A program made the position numbers and the translations under genes. From Spirosoma validum (GTDB taxonomy: Bacteria > Bacteroidota > Bacteroidia > Cytophagales > Spirosomataceae), in contig NZ_JACXAA010000013.1 of NCBI RefSeq assembly GCF_014699035.1, positions 62,001 through 126,000 of the forward strand: a stretch of DNA of 64,000 nucleotides, in the 5' to 3' direction. The notes under the pieces are model-generated. The model ran no database searches, was not told the DNA's origin, and worked only from the letters and a program-made list of their open reading frames with translations. Positions 10,601 to 16,638 of the stretch are shown in pieces (position 1 is the first letter of the stretch; the number at the start of each line of letters is the position of its first letter).

Positions 10601-11272
10601 TTACTGCTAACGTATACCGCCAAAAAGAAAGAAATCTTCCTCAAAACATCCGATGTGGTTTGGAATGAGGAAGCCCGCCGGTGGGAAGTTTCGTTTCACA
10701 CCGAAGGCTTCGGCGGCTACTTTCTGGCGACCTACGATGTTCAGCAAAAAAACGAATGGTTGCGGGCCGACGCTTACGTAACAAGTGGAAAGCCATTAAT
10801 TCAGTGGCAGGTAGCGGAGAAAAATATTCGTCAATATTACGTTGAATACTCCTTCGATGGACGAAACTTCGCCCAGGCGGGTTCGCTAGCCAGTTCGGGG
10901 ATGGGCCAGCATACGTATCAGTTTTCGCATCTGGCTTTTCAGAAACCAACGACTTCATTTTCGCAGGAAATCGTTTACTACCGGGTCCGACAACTAGCTA
11001 ACGACGGGCAGTTTTCACTGAGCGAAATCATGCCCGTCAGTTTGGCGGATTCGGAACGTCTGTTAGTTTACCCCAATCCGTTTTCAACCGAGTTATCGAT
11101 TCTGAGCAGTATCGAAACAACAGCCGCTATCTGTGATATAACCGGTAGAGTTATTTATAATGCTACGTTACAGAAAGGCAAAAACCAGATTTCTGTTGCC
11201 CTTTTGCCACCAGGTTTTTATATCATTAAAACGGCTAGTGGCGAATCGCATAGGCTGGTGAAGGCTCCTTAA
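7640..11272 (+). CDS. Secreted PI-PLC X-domain-like protein with SprB repeat and T9SS tail
   Basis: 1210 aa, signal peptide to about residue 26. Residues about 35-385 have repeated strands like a lectin/sialidase-type propeller (YKDYIYVAWIG, KVKYLAIT-type strands). About residues 390-790 hold a phosphatidylinositol-specific phospholipase C-like X domain: LKNLVLPGSHNAGM with the first catalytic-type His, then DIKEQMEMGFRYFGI, PVDHGMST, and HPKEFIIINIKD. About residues 795-850 are a SprB-type repeat (PYTYHWLSTGDTTATVTGL, VRITDAMG). The C-terminal 75 residues (VYPNPFSTELSI, GFYIIKTASG) are a T9SS type A sorting domain. Predicted action is on phosphoinositide-like or GPI-like substrates outside the cell; substrate is inferred. 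Confidence 0.82.
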   Translation: MGTYKLTGYLTAILLTVFSLVNSFGQQLQEDDPSVFDFGSSQQMLHGNFRGYDYVESCNQSSKIVSIKYKDYIYVAWIGSIGSVNVACLGSTHQKELLQPGNANPNVYHGYQDTLGGFAYANYVPTMAVYEDKLYIFYNRQKDNQVKYLAITQEGTVTIAERGDLPGSPTDLVNIVAYPLPEVDGLIFFGKGANDNHIRTYVVGKKLNYLPYTKYSTWRQIYDQTLSDQCVGNVSLCEVSGGRRLVAWTGTDSHLNTAFLDYANNYDFVLLDKHTHTDHSSHIDGPLLFRKENADDTDVHILWRGVNDDTKIYQGVINPDNKNTFGQFAMESKIVTTNFTPTLISLNEMTTYMFWPAATASDPPYNTRYTIMMAKGFDYKRQDWMGTLTKDEHTLKNLVLPGSHNAGMNDATQISAFPTFYKALNIPDFGACNECGFVTQTLDIKEQMEMGFRYFGINLTNAHYTPNDIRNNPYYDDENLLHTSVQPVDHGMSTSTCLGEGFENILKNARAFLHDHPKEFIIINIKDTNFTETSTTSIVDDMNAILPKFKDVIYQKTYEKTFADLINQPIGNFRGKIILTVAGSSFADVVHLIQDVFETSHDNQYRYVNTTNASTDKLIQNQTNFFNNASYTGSYKRMDWQISLTLEKVLCDLRPYNACKESPKPGFWHHVMHIAECAGELYEMGETIVEAIAEPEDPRNAIKIVGWIASTFGNTSLTTVQNNNKHLYPTVYDMVRNKIIRQNNMVNIVYAEGVDYLYTDLCMQLLTDFNEYDDVNPHNNYIQVASSHVGVTCANPKSGIASIRVKGGVAPYTYHWLSTGDTTATVTGLPEGYHKVRITDAMGHKVTRKVYVSMQPHAHSSLAYSNVSKTEVQPYGLPNHYEADCDQLIAKIESDYMTTGVGDSVTASVWIDKKPNGEYVRRHYQLMPAKNAAVATASVTLYFTQQDFDEYNRQGTLYKLPANSQDSARMRNLIIWQKPGKTSDGSGLLLTYTAKKKEIFLKTSDVVWNEEARRWEVSFHTEGFGGYFLATYDVQQKNEWLRADAYVTSGKPLIQWQVAEKNIRQYYVEYSFDGRNFAQAGSLASSGMGQHTYQFSHLAFQKPTTSFSQEIVYYRVRQLANDGQFSLSEIMPVSLADSERLLVYPNPFSTELSILSSIETTAAICDITGRVIYNATLQKGKNQISVALLPPGFYIIKTASGESHRLVKAP

Positions 11273-11632
11273 TTTTGGGTATCTTGGCCTAATTGCAACC
11301 GAACTTTACCTTCATATAATTCAAAGTAGCAAAGTCTCAACAGACTTTGTCCATGTAACCTCTCCAAATTATGATATTGTCAAATAAAGACAATATATGT
11401 GATAATTAGTTACTAGAGCTTTTGAGAAATTACCCTATCGTCCTGGTTCATAACCAAAAGTTAGTTCATCTTGGCAGTGGCTCGAATGGAAATAAACTGT
11501 AAATCGTTTCTGAACGGAGTATTATAAAATGCCCGTTTTAGCTCGATTTTCGAAAGTTTAAACAGGTTCTTTGTCTTACATTATGTAGTACTTAACCTAT
11601 AAGTGATTATATAACTGTGTCAGAATCATATT
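11273..11632 (+). other. AT-rich intergenic stretch
   Basis: No open frame of credible length on either strand. It separates the envelope cluster from the accessory island, and base composition falls visibly compared with the left-hand genes. It probably contains the 3' end of the PI-PLC transcript and the promoter for the small secreted gene at 11633. I could not identify a clear terminator hairpin. Confidence 0.5.
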
Positions 11633-12043
11633 ATGAAAATATTACTCGTATTCTTGATGAGCATAGCTTTGCTCAATCATCAAGCCTATAGCCAAGCTCG
11701 AGCAATCAGTAAAATCTATATATTTAACGCTACTCGAAGCTTTCAACCAGCTATCTCAGCTTAGTCGGCCTTAGAAATAAGAGCAACTGGAAGAATTGGA
11801 TATACATTGATTGAGACAGATATGGATAGTTTAGGGTTAATAAGCCCTGGTGGGCAAATGGTCTATCTGTTAGTAGAGCCTGGTAAGACATACTATTATG
11901 GTCATGGGACCGGCAGTTTTTTATATCATGAACTCTCCCTTAATGCCTTTTGGCTCTCGGTAGCCGCAGAGAGTCGATCCTATCGCCATTACTCCATTAC
12001 TAAGAAATCAGGCGTTGTCGAATTAAAAGAAGACAATCACTAA
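11633..12043 (+). pseudogene. Small secreted protein interrupted by an in-frame TAG
   Basis: An ATG at 11633 opens a frame with a clean signal peptide (MKILLVFLMSIALLNHQAYS, then Q) and 43 codons that end at TAG 11762-11764. Exactly the same frame continues after the stop (SALEIRATGRIGYTLIETD) to TAA at 12043, giving a total of 136 codons with a single stop. An ATG at 11822 lies within the second half. The continuity of frame and the secreted-protein character suggest one gene with a premature amber codon, not two genes. The C-terminal part has strand-like segments (GGQMVYLLVEPGKTYYYG). No family recognised. Confidence 0.6.
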
Positions 12044-12104
12044 CAAAATGCCATTAATAGAACAAAAAACATAGGCAGTATTATTTCGAAATAAGCCCGT
12101 AAAT

Positions 12105-12740
12105 ATGGCAGCTACTGAGTTGATTTCTAGTTTCGAAGGATTACTAAAAGATACTGTTCATCCATTTTTTAAAGAATTAGGTTTTAAGCGTAAGACAAAA
12201 CATTGGGCACGACAAACTAATGATATTGTACAAGCCTTTAACGTGCAGAGAGGCTTGTATAGCTCTTATTACAATAGTCTTTCGTTTACACTTAATATTG
12301 GTTTCTACAACGAGCAGATATTTCGTGAAGTGTGGAATCGAGAAGATGTTCCTATTTTTCCCAAATACTATAGCTGTCCGTTAAACTTTAGATTAGGGAT
12401 CGTTTCGCATCAGGGTGACCATTGGTATGAACTGAGTTCTCGCGTTTCAATGGAAGAGTTAAAAAACAGGCTTGCGAGTGATTTAGATCAGTTTGCTTAT
12501 CCACTTTTCAATACCTGCCAATCCTTAGCGTCATGGTTAGTACTGTTAAGTCGGTACAGTATAAACCAGATTTGCCACAGTCCCATTGATCAAATCGCTG
12601 TTCTATGGAATTTGGGCTGTAAACAGGAAACGGCTGATCGGTTAAGATCCAGTTACAAAAAAGCTCGAGTTGCACCCATAAACCAGATATATGTTGACAG
12701 CATTAAGCGACTTGCTTTATTGTATAACATTGGCCTATAA
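12105..12740 (+). CDS. DUF4304 domain-containing protein
   Basis: 211 aa, cytoplasmic (no signal peptide). The N-terminal half fits the DUF4304 family: a helix followed by LLKDTVHPFFKELGFKRK, then HWARQTNDIVQAFNVQRG, then a strand-rich part (SLSFTLNIGFYNEQIF). DUF4304 proteins have no established biochemical function and are often found as stand-alone orphans in variable regions. The C-terminal half is helical. The gene is isolated, with AT-rich flanks, and its codon use looks more AT-rich than the envelope cluster, consistent with the accessory nature of this region. Confidence 0.7.
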   Translation: MAATELISSFEGLLKDTVHPFFKELGFKRKTKHWARQTNDIVQAFNVQRGLYSSYYNSLSFTLNIGFYNEQIFREVWNREDVPIFPKYYSCPLNFRLGIVSHQGDHWYELSSRVSMEELKNRLASDLDQFAYPLFNTCQSLASWLVLLSRYSINQICHSPIDQIAVLWNLGCKQETADRLRSSYKKARVAPINQIYVDSIKRLALLYNIGL

Positions 12741-12884
12741 ATGTATTCGCGAAAGTGCGAAAGACCCAAAGTAATTGTAATACAAGTTGTATAAATTAGA
12801 GAATAAGATTTCACGTACCAAACTACGTTTATTAGAAAAATTTTATTACATAATGCCACTTATACAACAACTCTTCTCGGCGAA

Positions 12885-13460
12885 ATGAATATGAAAAACT
12901 CTTTTTTGTTAACCCTAATAACTTGTGTTGGCTTCATTCAGTGTTCTCCAGATAAATCTGTGAATCCTATTGCTGTAGTTGAGCGGGAACAAGTTAGTAG
13001 CCAGCTGATGAAGGAGCTAGCTCCTCAACTCACGGGTACATGGACAATGGAACAACTTCAAATCAAATACCTAAGTACCACCGGCCAAAATGAAATTAAC
13101 ATCAGAAAGGATACTACCCTAACCAGTTTTGCTACCTTAACACTGGCCCCGGCTTTGGTACAAACTGACCCTACTCGTGGTCGCTATGAGGGTAGTATTC
13201 AATACGCTCGTAAAACCTATCCAGTCCGTTTCGATCTATTAGCTGGCCCTTGGATTTATAATAAGAAGGGGCCTAAAGCTTACTTTTTGCTTGAATATAA
13301 TTTTCCAGTGGGGTATTCAGCTCCTACCGAAAAGGAGGCCTACTTCCTGGAACAGATTGGTTTACTACTAGAAACTTTTGCACTAGATACTACTACCGGA
13401 GCCATGACTTGGCAGGGTTTAAATAGGGGAATTGAGCAAATCGATTTTGTCAAAAAATAG
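12885..13460 (+). CDS. Lipoprotein of unknown function
   Basis: 191 aa. Two in-frame ATGs lie two codons apart (12885 and 12891). The signal ends at FIQCSPDKS, a plausible lipobox with Cys near residue 21. The mature protein is strand-rich with a central LTGTWTMEQLQIKYLSTTG and a C-terminal GAMTWQGLNRGIEQIDF, a pattern reminiscent of lipocalin-like/DUF4377-type lipoproteins, but I do not assign a family. Neighbours are the DUF4304 gene upstream and an IS-interrupted gene downstream on the other strand. Confidence 0.6.
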   Translation: MNMKNSFLLTLITCVGFIQCSPDKSVNPIAVVEREQVSSQLMKELAPQLTGTWTMEQLQIKYLSTTGQNEINIRKDTTLTSFATLTLAPALVQTDPTRGRYEGSIQYARKTYPVRFDLLAGPWIYNKKGPKAYFLLEYNFPVGYSAPTEKEAYFLEQIGLLLETFALDTTTGAMTWQGLNRGIEQIDFVKK

Positions 13461-13582
13461 TATTGTTCCAATGTTCAGGAGCCTATAGATAACAAGCTGT
13501 TTATTGATTATTTTCCTTTACATAATCGTAGTTATATAACCAAGCATGAGAAAGTACAAAATCTATCATTCGTAGCTTCTGA

Positions 13583-13881
13583 TTACATCTTGTATTTTTT
13601 CGAGATTGATATTTGAGACGACGAGTTACTTAACCCCCTTAGTAGTGCTATGTATCGAGTATATTCAAGCTCACCATCCGTTAGTTCAATCTGGACTTCC
13701 TTAGAATACTGGCTCTTAAACCGCTGATTTGAGGCCAATGCCTCTTGGCCTGCCTCAATAGCCGATCCCGCCATCGCCTTTCTTTCACTAATTGACCAAT
13801 AACTATCTAACCGAGTCAAGGCATGATAAAAAACCGTGACACTACTATTACCCGTTTTACTTAACAAAGTAGTATAATGAG
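13583..13881 (-). pseudogene. 3' part of a hydrophilic protein gene cut by an IS3-type element
   Basis: The minus-strand frame is open from the edge of the IS at 13881 to the stop at 13583 (about 98 codons, beginning HYTTLLSKTG in frame). It has no ATG: a TTG at 13867 is the only start-like codon, and the frame runs upstream to the inverted repeat of the element. The product is helical and hydrophilic (ALTRLDSYWSISERKAMAGS, then a Ser-rich end). A second minus-strand fragment at 16417-16638 on the other side of the two IS3 elements has a plausible start and similar character, so both may be pieces of one gene. No family recognised. Confidence 0.45.
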
Positions 13882-13932
13882 TGAAATGGTCTAATTTATC
13901 GGCACAGTGAACTTGCTTAACTTAGCAAGAGC

Positions 13933-14241
13933 ATGCAGAAACCAAGCAGACCCAAAACCCGGCGTAAGTATGACGCTGACTTCAAAAACGAAGCCGTCAA
14001 AATGTTGGCCAACGGCCAGACAGTCGCCTATGTTTCAAATGCGTTAGGTGTTTCAGAAAATCTAATTTACCGTTGGAAGAATCAGAACCAAGGGGTAAAA
14101 AAAGTAAGTAGTGAGCAAAGTGAGCTGGCACTGGAAAACCAGCAGCTCAAGGATCGAGTACGGCAATTGGAAACCGAGCGCGAGATCTTAAAAAAAGCCC
14201 GCCGGGCGGCCCCGTTGAGCATTTTCAGCCGACAGACCTGA
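13933..14241 (+). CDS. IS3-family transposase OrfA (HTH protein)
   Basis: 102 aa. It has the HTH_Tnp_1-type N-terminus (RRKYDADFKNEAVKMLANGQ, then GVSENLIYRWK) followed by a leucine-zipper-like coiled coil (LALENQQLKDRVRQLETERE). The C-terminus reads EILKKA, then five extra residues RRAAP encoded by a 15-bp insert at 14200-14214, then LSIFSRQT. Without the insert this is the canonical IS3 OrfA end, so the protein is altered but not truncated. A run of seven A followed by G at 14190-14197 is the usual -1 frameshift site used to make OrfAB; the insert lies immediately after it. Confidence 0.85.
   Translation: MQKPSRPKTRRKYDADFKNEAVKMLANGQTVAYVSNALGVSENLIYRWKNQNQGVKKVSSEQSELALENQQLKDRVRQLETEREILKKARRAAPLSIFSRQT
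14200..14214 (-). repeat. Micro-hairpin unit A
   Basis: 15 bp. On the minus strand it reads CGGGG-CCGC-CCG-GCG followed by G: a 4-bp stem with a 3-nt loop. Its removal joins GCC to TTG and restores the canonical OrfA end (EILKKALSIF). Confidence 0.8.
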
Positions 14242-14547
14242 CGCTACACTATGAACTCATTTATGCACTGTCCGATACATTTACGGTCGAAATTCTATGT
14301 TCCGTATTGGGCTTGAGTCGAACCGCTTATTATCGTTACCAACGAGGAGATAGCTACAAACCAACAGTTGAAAAGGGAAATAAGCAGCAATTGATTGAAC
14401 AGGTTTTTACTGATCATAAGCGCCGGTACGGGAGTCGACGGATTGTGGCTGAATTGAAAGAGAAGGGGTATGAAGTAGGACGGCATCAGGTGCGAAAACT
14501 TATGAAACTGGCTGGTTTACAGCCCATCCAACCTAGGTCATTTGTGC

Positions 14548-14563
14548 GGCAGCGGCCGACCGT
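14548..14563 (-). repeat. Micro-hairpin unit B
   Basis: 16 bp. On the minus strand it reads ACGGT-CGGC-CGCT-GCC followed by G. The stem is CGGC/GCCG, a compensated variant of the common CCGC/GCGG stem. Removal gives TTT GTG CCT CGT ACG, restoring FVPRTT in orfB. Confidence 0.85.
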
Positions 14564-14651
14564 CTCGTACGACGGATAGCACTCATGGGAAGGCTACTGG
14601 CCTAATCTTTTATTAAATCAACCCTTACCACAAGGGCCCAATTTGATTTGG

Positions 14652-14667
14652 CAGGGCCGCCTGTGCG
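14652..14667 (+). repeat. Micro-hairpin unit D
   Basis: 16 bp, CAGGG-CCGC-CTGT-GCG followed by G. Removal joins TGG to GTG and restores LIWVSDITYLP in orfB. Confidence 0.9.
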
Positions 14668-14732
14668 GTGAGTGATATCACATATCTGCCATTGATCAAC
14701 GGAGAATGGGCTTACTTGGGTAGCTGGATGGA

Positions 14733-14748
14733 GTGGTCCGCCACCGCG
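14733..14748 (+). repeat. Micro-hairpin unit E
   Basis: 16 bp, GTGGT-CCGC-CACC-GCG followed by G. Removal gives ATG GAG CTA TTC, restoring SWMELFSRRIVGW in orfB. Confidence 0.88.
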
Positions 14749-15066
14749 GCTATTCTCCCGGCGCATCGTGGGCTGGCGCGTCGATGAGAATATGGAAGAT
14801 GAGTTGGTTATCATACCACTTCGTAACGCCTTACAATCACGCCAGCCCTCACCTGGCTTGATTACCCACTCGGATCGGGGTGGTCAATATGTATCAAATG
14901 ATCTGCACGAGTTGATCAGTTTGTGGCACATCAGGCCCAGTATGAGTCGGGCCGACGATCCGTACGACAACGCTTTTGCCGAGTTATTCTGGAGCCGTTT
15001 AAGAGCGGAACTATTGGAAGGAGGAACGTTCTTGAATGTAGAGGATGCTCGAACTGAAATCTTCGA

Positions 15067-15082
15067 CAGGGCCGCCTGAGCG
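15067..15082 (+). repeat. Micro-hairpin unit F
   Basis: 16 bp, CAGGG-CCGC-CTGA-GCG followed by G; it differs from unit D in one loop base. Removal gives TTC GAG TAT ATT, restoring IFEYIEMYYNRV in orfB. Confidence 0.9.
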
Positions 15083-15420
15083 GTATATTGAAATGTATTA
15101 CAATCGAGTGCGCAAGCATTCGTCGCTGGGCTACCAAAGCCCTGAACAGTTTGAGAGCGAGTATTATACAAAACTTGCAAGTTCAGTGCGCCGCTAAGCC
15201 GGACCACCTCAGTATATCGTCAACCGAAAGTGGACAGATGCGGGTGAAAAGAGAAGAGATACTTTTAAGTACTTTGTAAACGCTGAAAAATATGATTTTT
15301 CCGGCGTTTCAGCATTGATAACTGCTTAGTTTTTTGCCGTTCGGCTACGATTTGCTCTTGGCGACCCCAGTAAGCATCAGCCGGACGTACATTCTCGAGT
15401 GATTCATGGTAGCGCTGGTG

Positions 15421-15436
15421 CGGGGCCGCCCGTGCG
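15421..15436 (+). repeat. Micro-hairpin unit G at a deletion junction
   Basis: 16 bp, CGGGG-CCGC-CCGT-GCG followed by G. It sits exactly where the transposase catalytic core is missing, between the codons for QTDFT and HQRYHES on the minus strand. Confidence 0.8.
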
Positions 15437-15754
15437 GTAAAGTCGGTTTGCCAAAGTTGATTGGGCGTCGTAGTGGGATTATAGAACTGATCAGCCGCTT
15501 CCATCAACCGATAAGCTGGCGTTGTAATTAAGCCCCTACTTTTCAGAATACGGTAAACGGTGGACTCCGATACAAACCAATGCTCATTATCAACAATATA
15601 GCAAGTCAATTCCCGACATGACAAATCGGGTCGTTCTAAGGCTAGTTCGACCACGCAGCCCTTCTCTGCGGGTGGCAGTTGGTTCCAAGCACTGATCCGC
15701 CGATAAGCTGGATCAGCTAAGCCAGCATAGCCACTCTGCAAATAGCGTTTGTAC

Positions 15755-15770
15755 CGCACCGGCGGCCCGG
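15755..15770 (-). repeat. Micro-hairpin unit H
   Basis: 16 bp. On the minus strand it reads CCGGG-CCGC-CGGT-GCG followed by G. Removal restores STFYQWYKRY in orfB of element 2. Confidence 0.88.
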
Positions 15771-15906
15771 CACTGATAAAATGTCGACCGATTAATACCT
15801 AACTCCTTCAGAGTAGCTTTAACGCGCAAAGGCGACTGTTCGACCAACGTGATGATCTCTATCTTTTCGGACTGAGCCATGGGGTGGTATCGGTTAATCG
15901 TCGGCC

Positions 15907-15922
15907 TTAAGCCGCGGTGGCG
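15907..15922 (+). repeat. Probable micro-hairpin unit I
   Basis: 16 bp, TTAAG-CCGC-GGTG-GCG followed by G. The stem and loop fit the family but the GG of the prefix is absent, and the stem is readable in either orientation. It lies near the end of orfA of element 2, where the expected protein is not conserved enough to test removal. Confidence 0.55.
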
Positions 15923-15944
15923 GATTTAATACCCGATTCTCCAG

Positions 15945-15960
15945 TCGGACCGCCGAAGCG
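15945..15960 (+). repeat. Micro-hairpin unit J
   Basis: 16 bp, TCGGA-CCGC-CGAA-GCG followed by G. Removal restores AELSLENRVL in orfA of element 2 (minus strand). Confidence 0.88.
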
Positions 15961-16088
15961 GCTCAATTCAGCCACCAGTTGTTTAAGGGCTTCATTTTCG
16001 GACTTGATGGACTGTACTTCAGGTGCGGTAGCTTCCCGGGTCGTATCGCCTGCCAGTCGCTTTTTACCGGCTTCGAGGAATTCCTTAC

Positions 16089-16104
16089 TGCTTCGGCAGT
16101 CCGA
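16089..16104 (-). repeat. Micro-hairpin unit K
   Basis: 16 bp. On the minus strand it reads TCGGA-CTGC-CGAA-GCA followed by G. It has the same prefix and loop as unit J, but the stem is CTGC/GCAG, a paired substitution. Removal restores YYRWSKEFLEAGKK. Confidence 0.9.
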
Positions 16105-16416
16105 TCCAGCGGTAATAAATGTTGGTATTGAGGCCTTCTCGCCGACAGATCTCGGCCACTGACTGTTCGCCCTGCAAGCCTTCCAGGACAATCCGGATCT
16201 TTTCTTCAGCTGTATACTGCCGTCGGGTTTGCCGCTGGATGTCTTTAATGATGGATAGGGCTGGTCTACGCTCAGCAGCAGTCGAGGAGTTGGTAGCGGA
16301 ATGCTTAGACGGGGATGATTTGACCGATTTGGACATTACTCAGGTGATTTAGGTGAAACAATTTAGAAAATTGTCTCTTATCATTTTCACCCCTTTTGTC
16401 CACTTTCATTTGACGA

Positions 16417-16638
16417 CGTACATTTGTAGTGAGGTAGTCGCTTCATTGAGTCTTCAATGCATTGCTGGATTTGGCTAAAGACCTCTTGATAGACCAGTTG
16501 TTGCTTCTGTTGGTAGCAATTAAGCATGTTTTGGCTGATGTGTTGGAGCGTCTCGTATAGCTGACGGAAGTGGGAATTGTCAAGGCTGGTTTGCTATAGC
16601 TTAAAGTCTTTAGCCAAGTTTATTATTGTTTTTACCAT
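16417..16638 (-). pseudogene. 5' part of an IS-split hydrophilic gene
   Basis: A minus-strand ATG at 16638 opens MVKTIINLAKDFKL, then one TAG, then the frame continues QTSLDNSHFRQLYETL, HISQNMLNCYQQKQQLVY and IEDSMKRLPHYKC up to the edge of IS element 2 at 16416. The composition (Gln, Asn and Ser rich, helical) resembles the fragment at 13583-13881 on the far side of the two IS elements. I infer one original gene split by IS insertion, but the join is not proven. Its 5' end overlaps the tnpA pseudogene on the other strand, so one of the two N-termini may be fortuitous. Confidence 0.35.

Larger units (their letters stand above)
14218..15197 (+). pseudogene. IS3-family transposase OrfB (DDE integrase), multiply frameshifted
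   Basis: The reading frame follows orfA in -1 (LTLHYELIYALSDTF, then GLSRTAYYRYQRG). It has the HTH_21 region (HKRRYGSRRIVAELKEKGY), then DDE residues in SDITYLP, THSDRGGQY and NAFAELFWSRL, and the family end YYNRVRKHSSLGY. The frame is broken at 14548, 14652, 14733 and 15067 by 16-bp inserts, and near 14593 where one G seems missing (HGKGYWPN expected). Deleting the four inserts restores FVPRTTDS, LIWVSDITY, SWMELFSRR and IFEYIEMYY. As it stands it cannot make an active transposase. The stop is TAA at 15195. Confidence 0.88.
13882..15211 (+). mobile_element. IS3-family element 1, inactivated by micro-hairpin inserts
   Basis: About 1330 bp bounded by imperfect 35-bp inverted repeats: the left begins TGAAATGGTC at 13882 and the right (reverse complement) begins TGAGGTGGTC at 15211. 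Both share GAACTTGC at the inner end, with about 26 of 35 matches. It contains orfA and a frameshifted orfB of the IS3 type. Five inserts of 15-16 bp (14200, 14548, 14652, 14733 and 15067) and one missing base near 14593 break or alter the genes. I found no convincing target duplication: flanks are GAG and GTA. Confidence 0.85.
15265..15880 (-). pseudogene. IS3-type OrfB with core deletion and frameshift
   Basis: Start ATG at 15880 (MAQSEKIEIITLVEQS). Family order: LGINRSTFYQW, [unit H at 15755-15770 breaks the frame], YKRYLQSGYAGLADP, VVELALERPDLSCREL, FVSESTVYRILKSRGLI, PNQLWQTDFT, [unit G at 15421-15436 plus deletion], HQRYHESLENVRPADAYWG, end. In full-length relatives, roughly 130 residues carrying the DDE core separate QTDFT from RYHESL. 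Here only the hairpin unit sits between them, read as ARAAP. Removing unit H gives CAG TGG TAC AAA and restores FYQWYKRYL. It cannot be an active transposase. Confidence 0.85.
15886..16336 (-). pseudogene. IS3-type OrfA of element 2, frameshifted
   Basis: Starts MSKSVKSSPSKHSATNSS at 16336. The HTH region QYTAEEKIRIVLEGLQGEQS and EICRREGLNTNIYYRW is followed by unit K (16089-16104), which shifts the frame. The second frame continues KEFLEAGKKRLAGD, then SIKSENEALKQLVAEL, then unit J (15945-15960), then LENRVL and unit I near 15907. Deleting K gives CGC TGG AGT AAG GAA (RWSKE), and deleting J gives GAA TTG AGC CTG GAG (ELSLE); both are the family sequence. The exact 3' end is uncertain because unit I obscures it. 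Confidence 0.82.
15217..16416 (-). mobile_element. IS3-family element 2, internally deleted
   Basis: 1200 bp. The left end TCGTCAACCGAAAGTGGACA and the right end (reverse complement) TCGTCAAATGAAAGTGGACA are matching terminal inverted repeats, and the match continues through GGGTGAAAA. It lies only 5 bp from element 1. It carries orfA and orfB of an IS3 subgroup with the KEFLEAGKKRLAGD / QLWQTDFT / RYHESLENV motifs. Five micro-hairpin units lie inside (15421, 15755, 15907, 15945 and 16089), and about 130 codons of the catalytic core are missing. It is therefore not autonomous. Confidence 0.85.

Noticed and set aside
14652..15082. Translational bypass elements (hopping) as an explanation of the inserts
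   Set aside because: No matching take-off and landing codons flank the 16-nt units; at 14652 the codons are TGG and GCG. A dead element is the simpler reading.
14884..15207. Minus-strand open frame over IS element 1
   Set aside because: It is the antisense of orfB; the plus strand shows clear DDE transposase motifs.
13879..15214. Target-site duplication for IS element 1
   Set aside because: Flanks GAG and GTA do not match; TATAC occurs near both ends but not adjacent to both inverted repeats.
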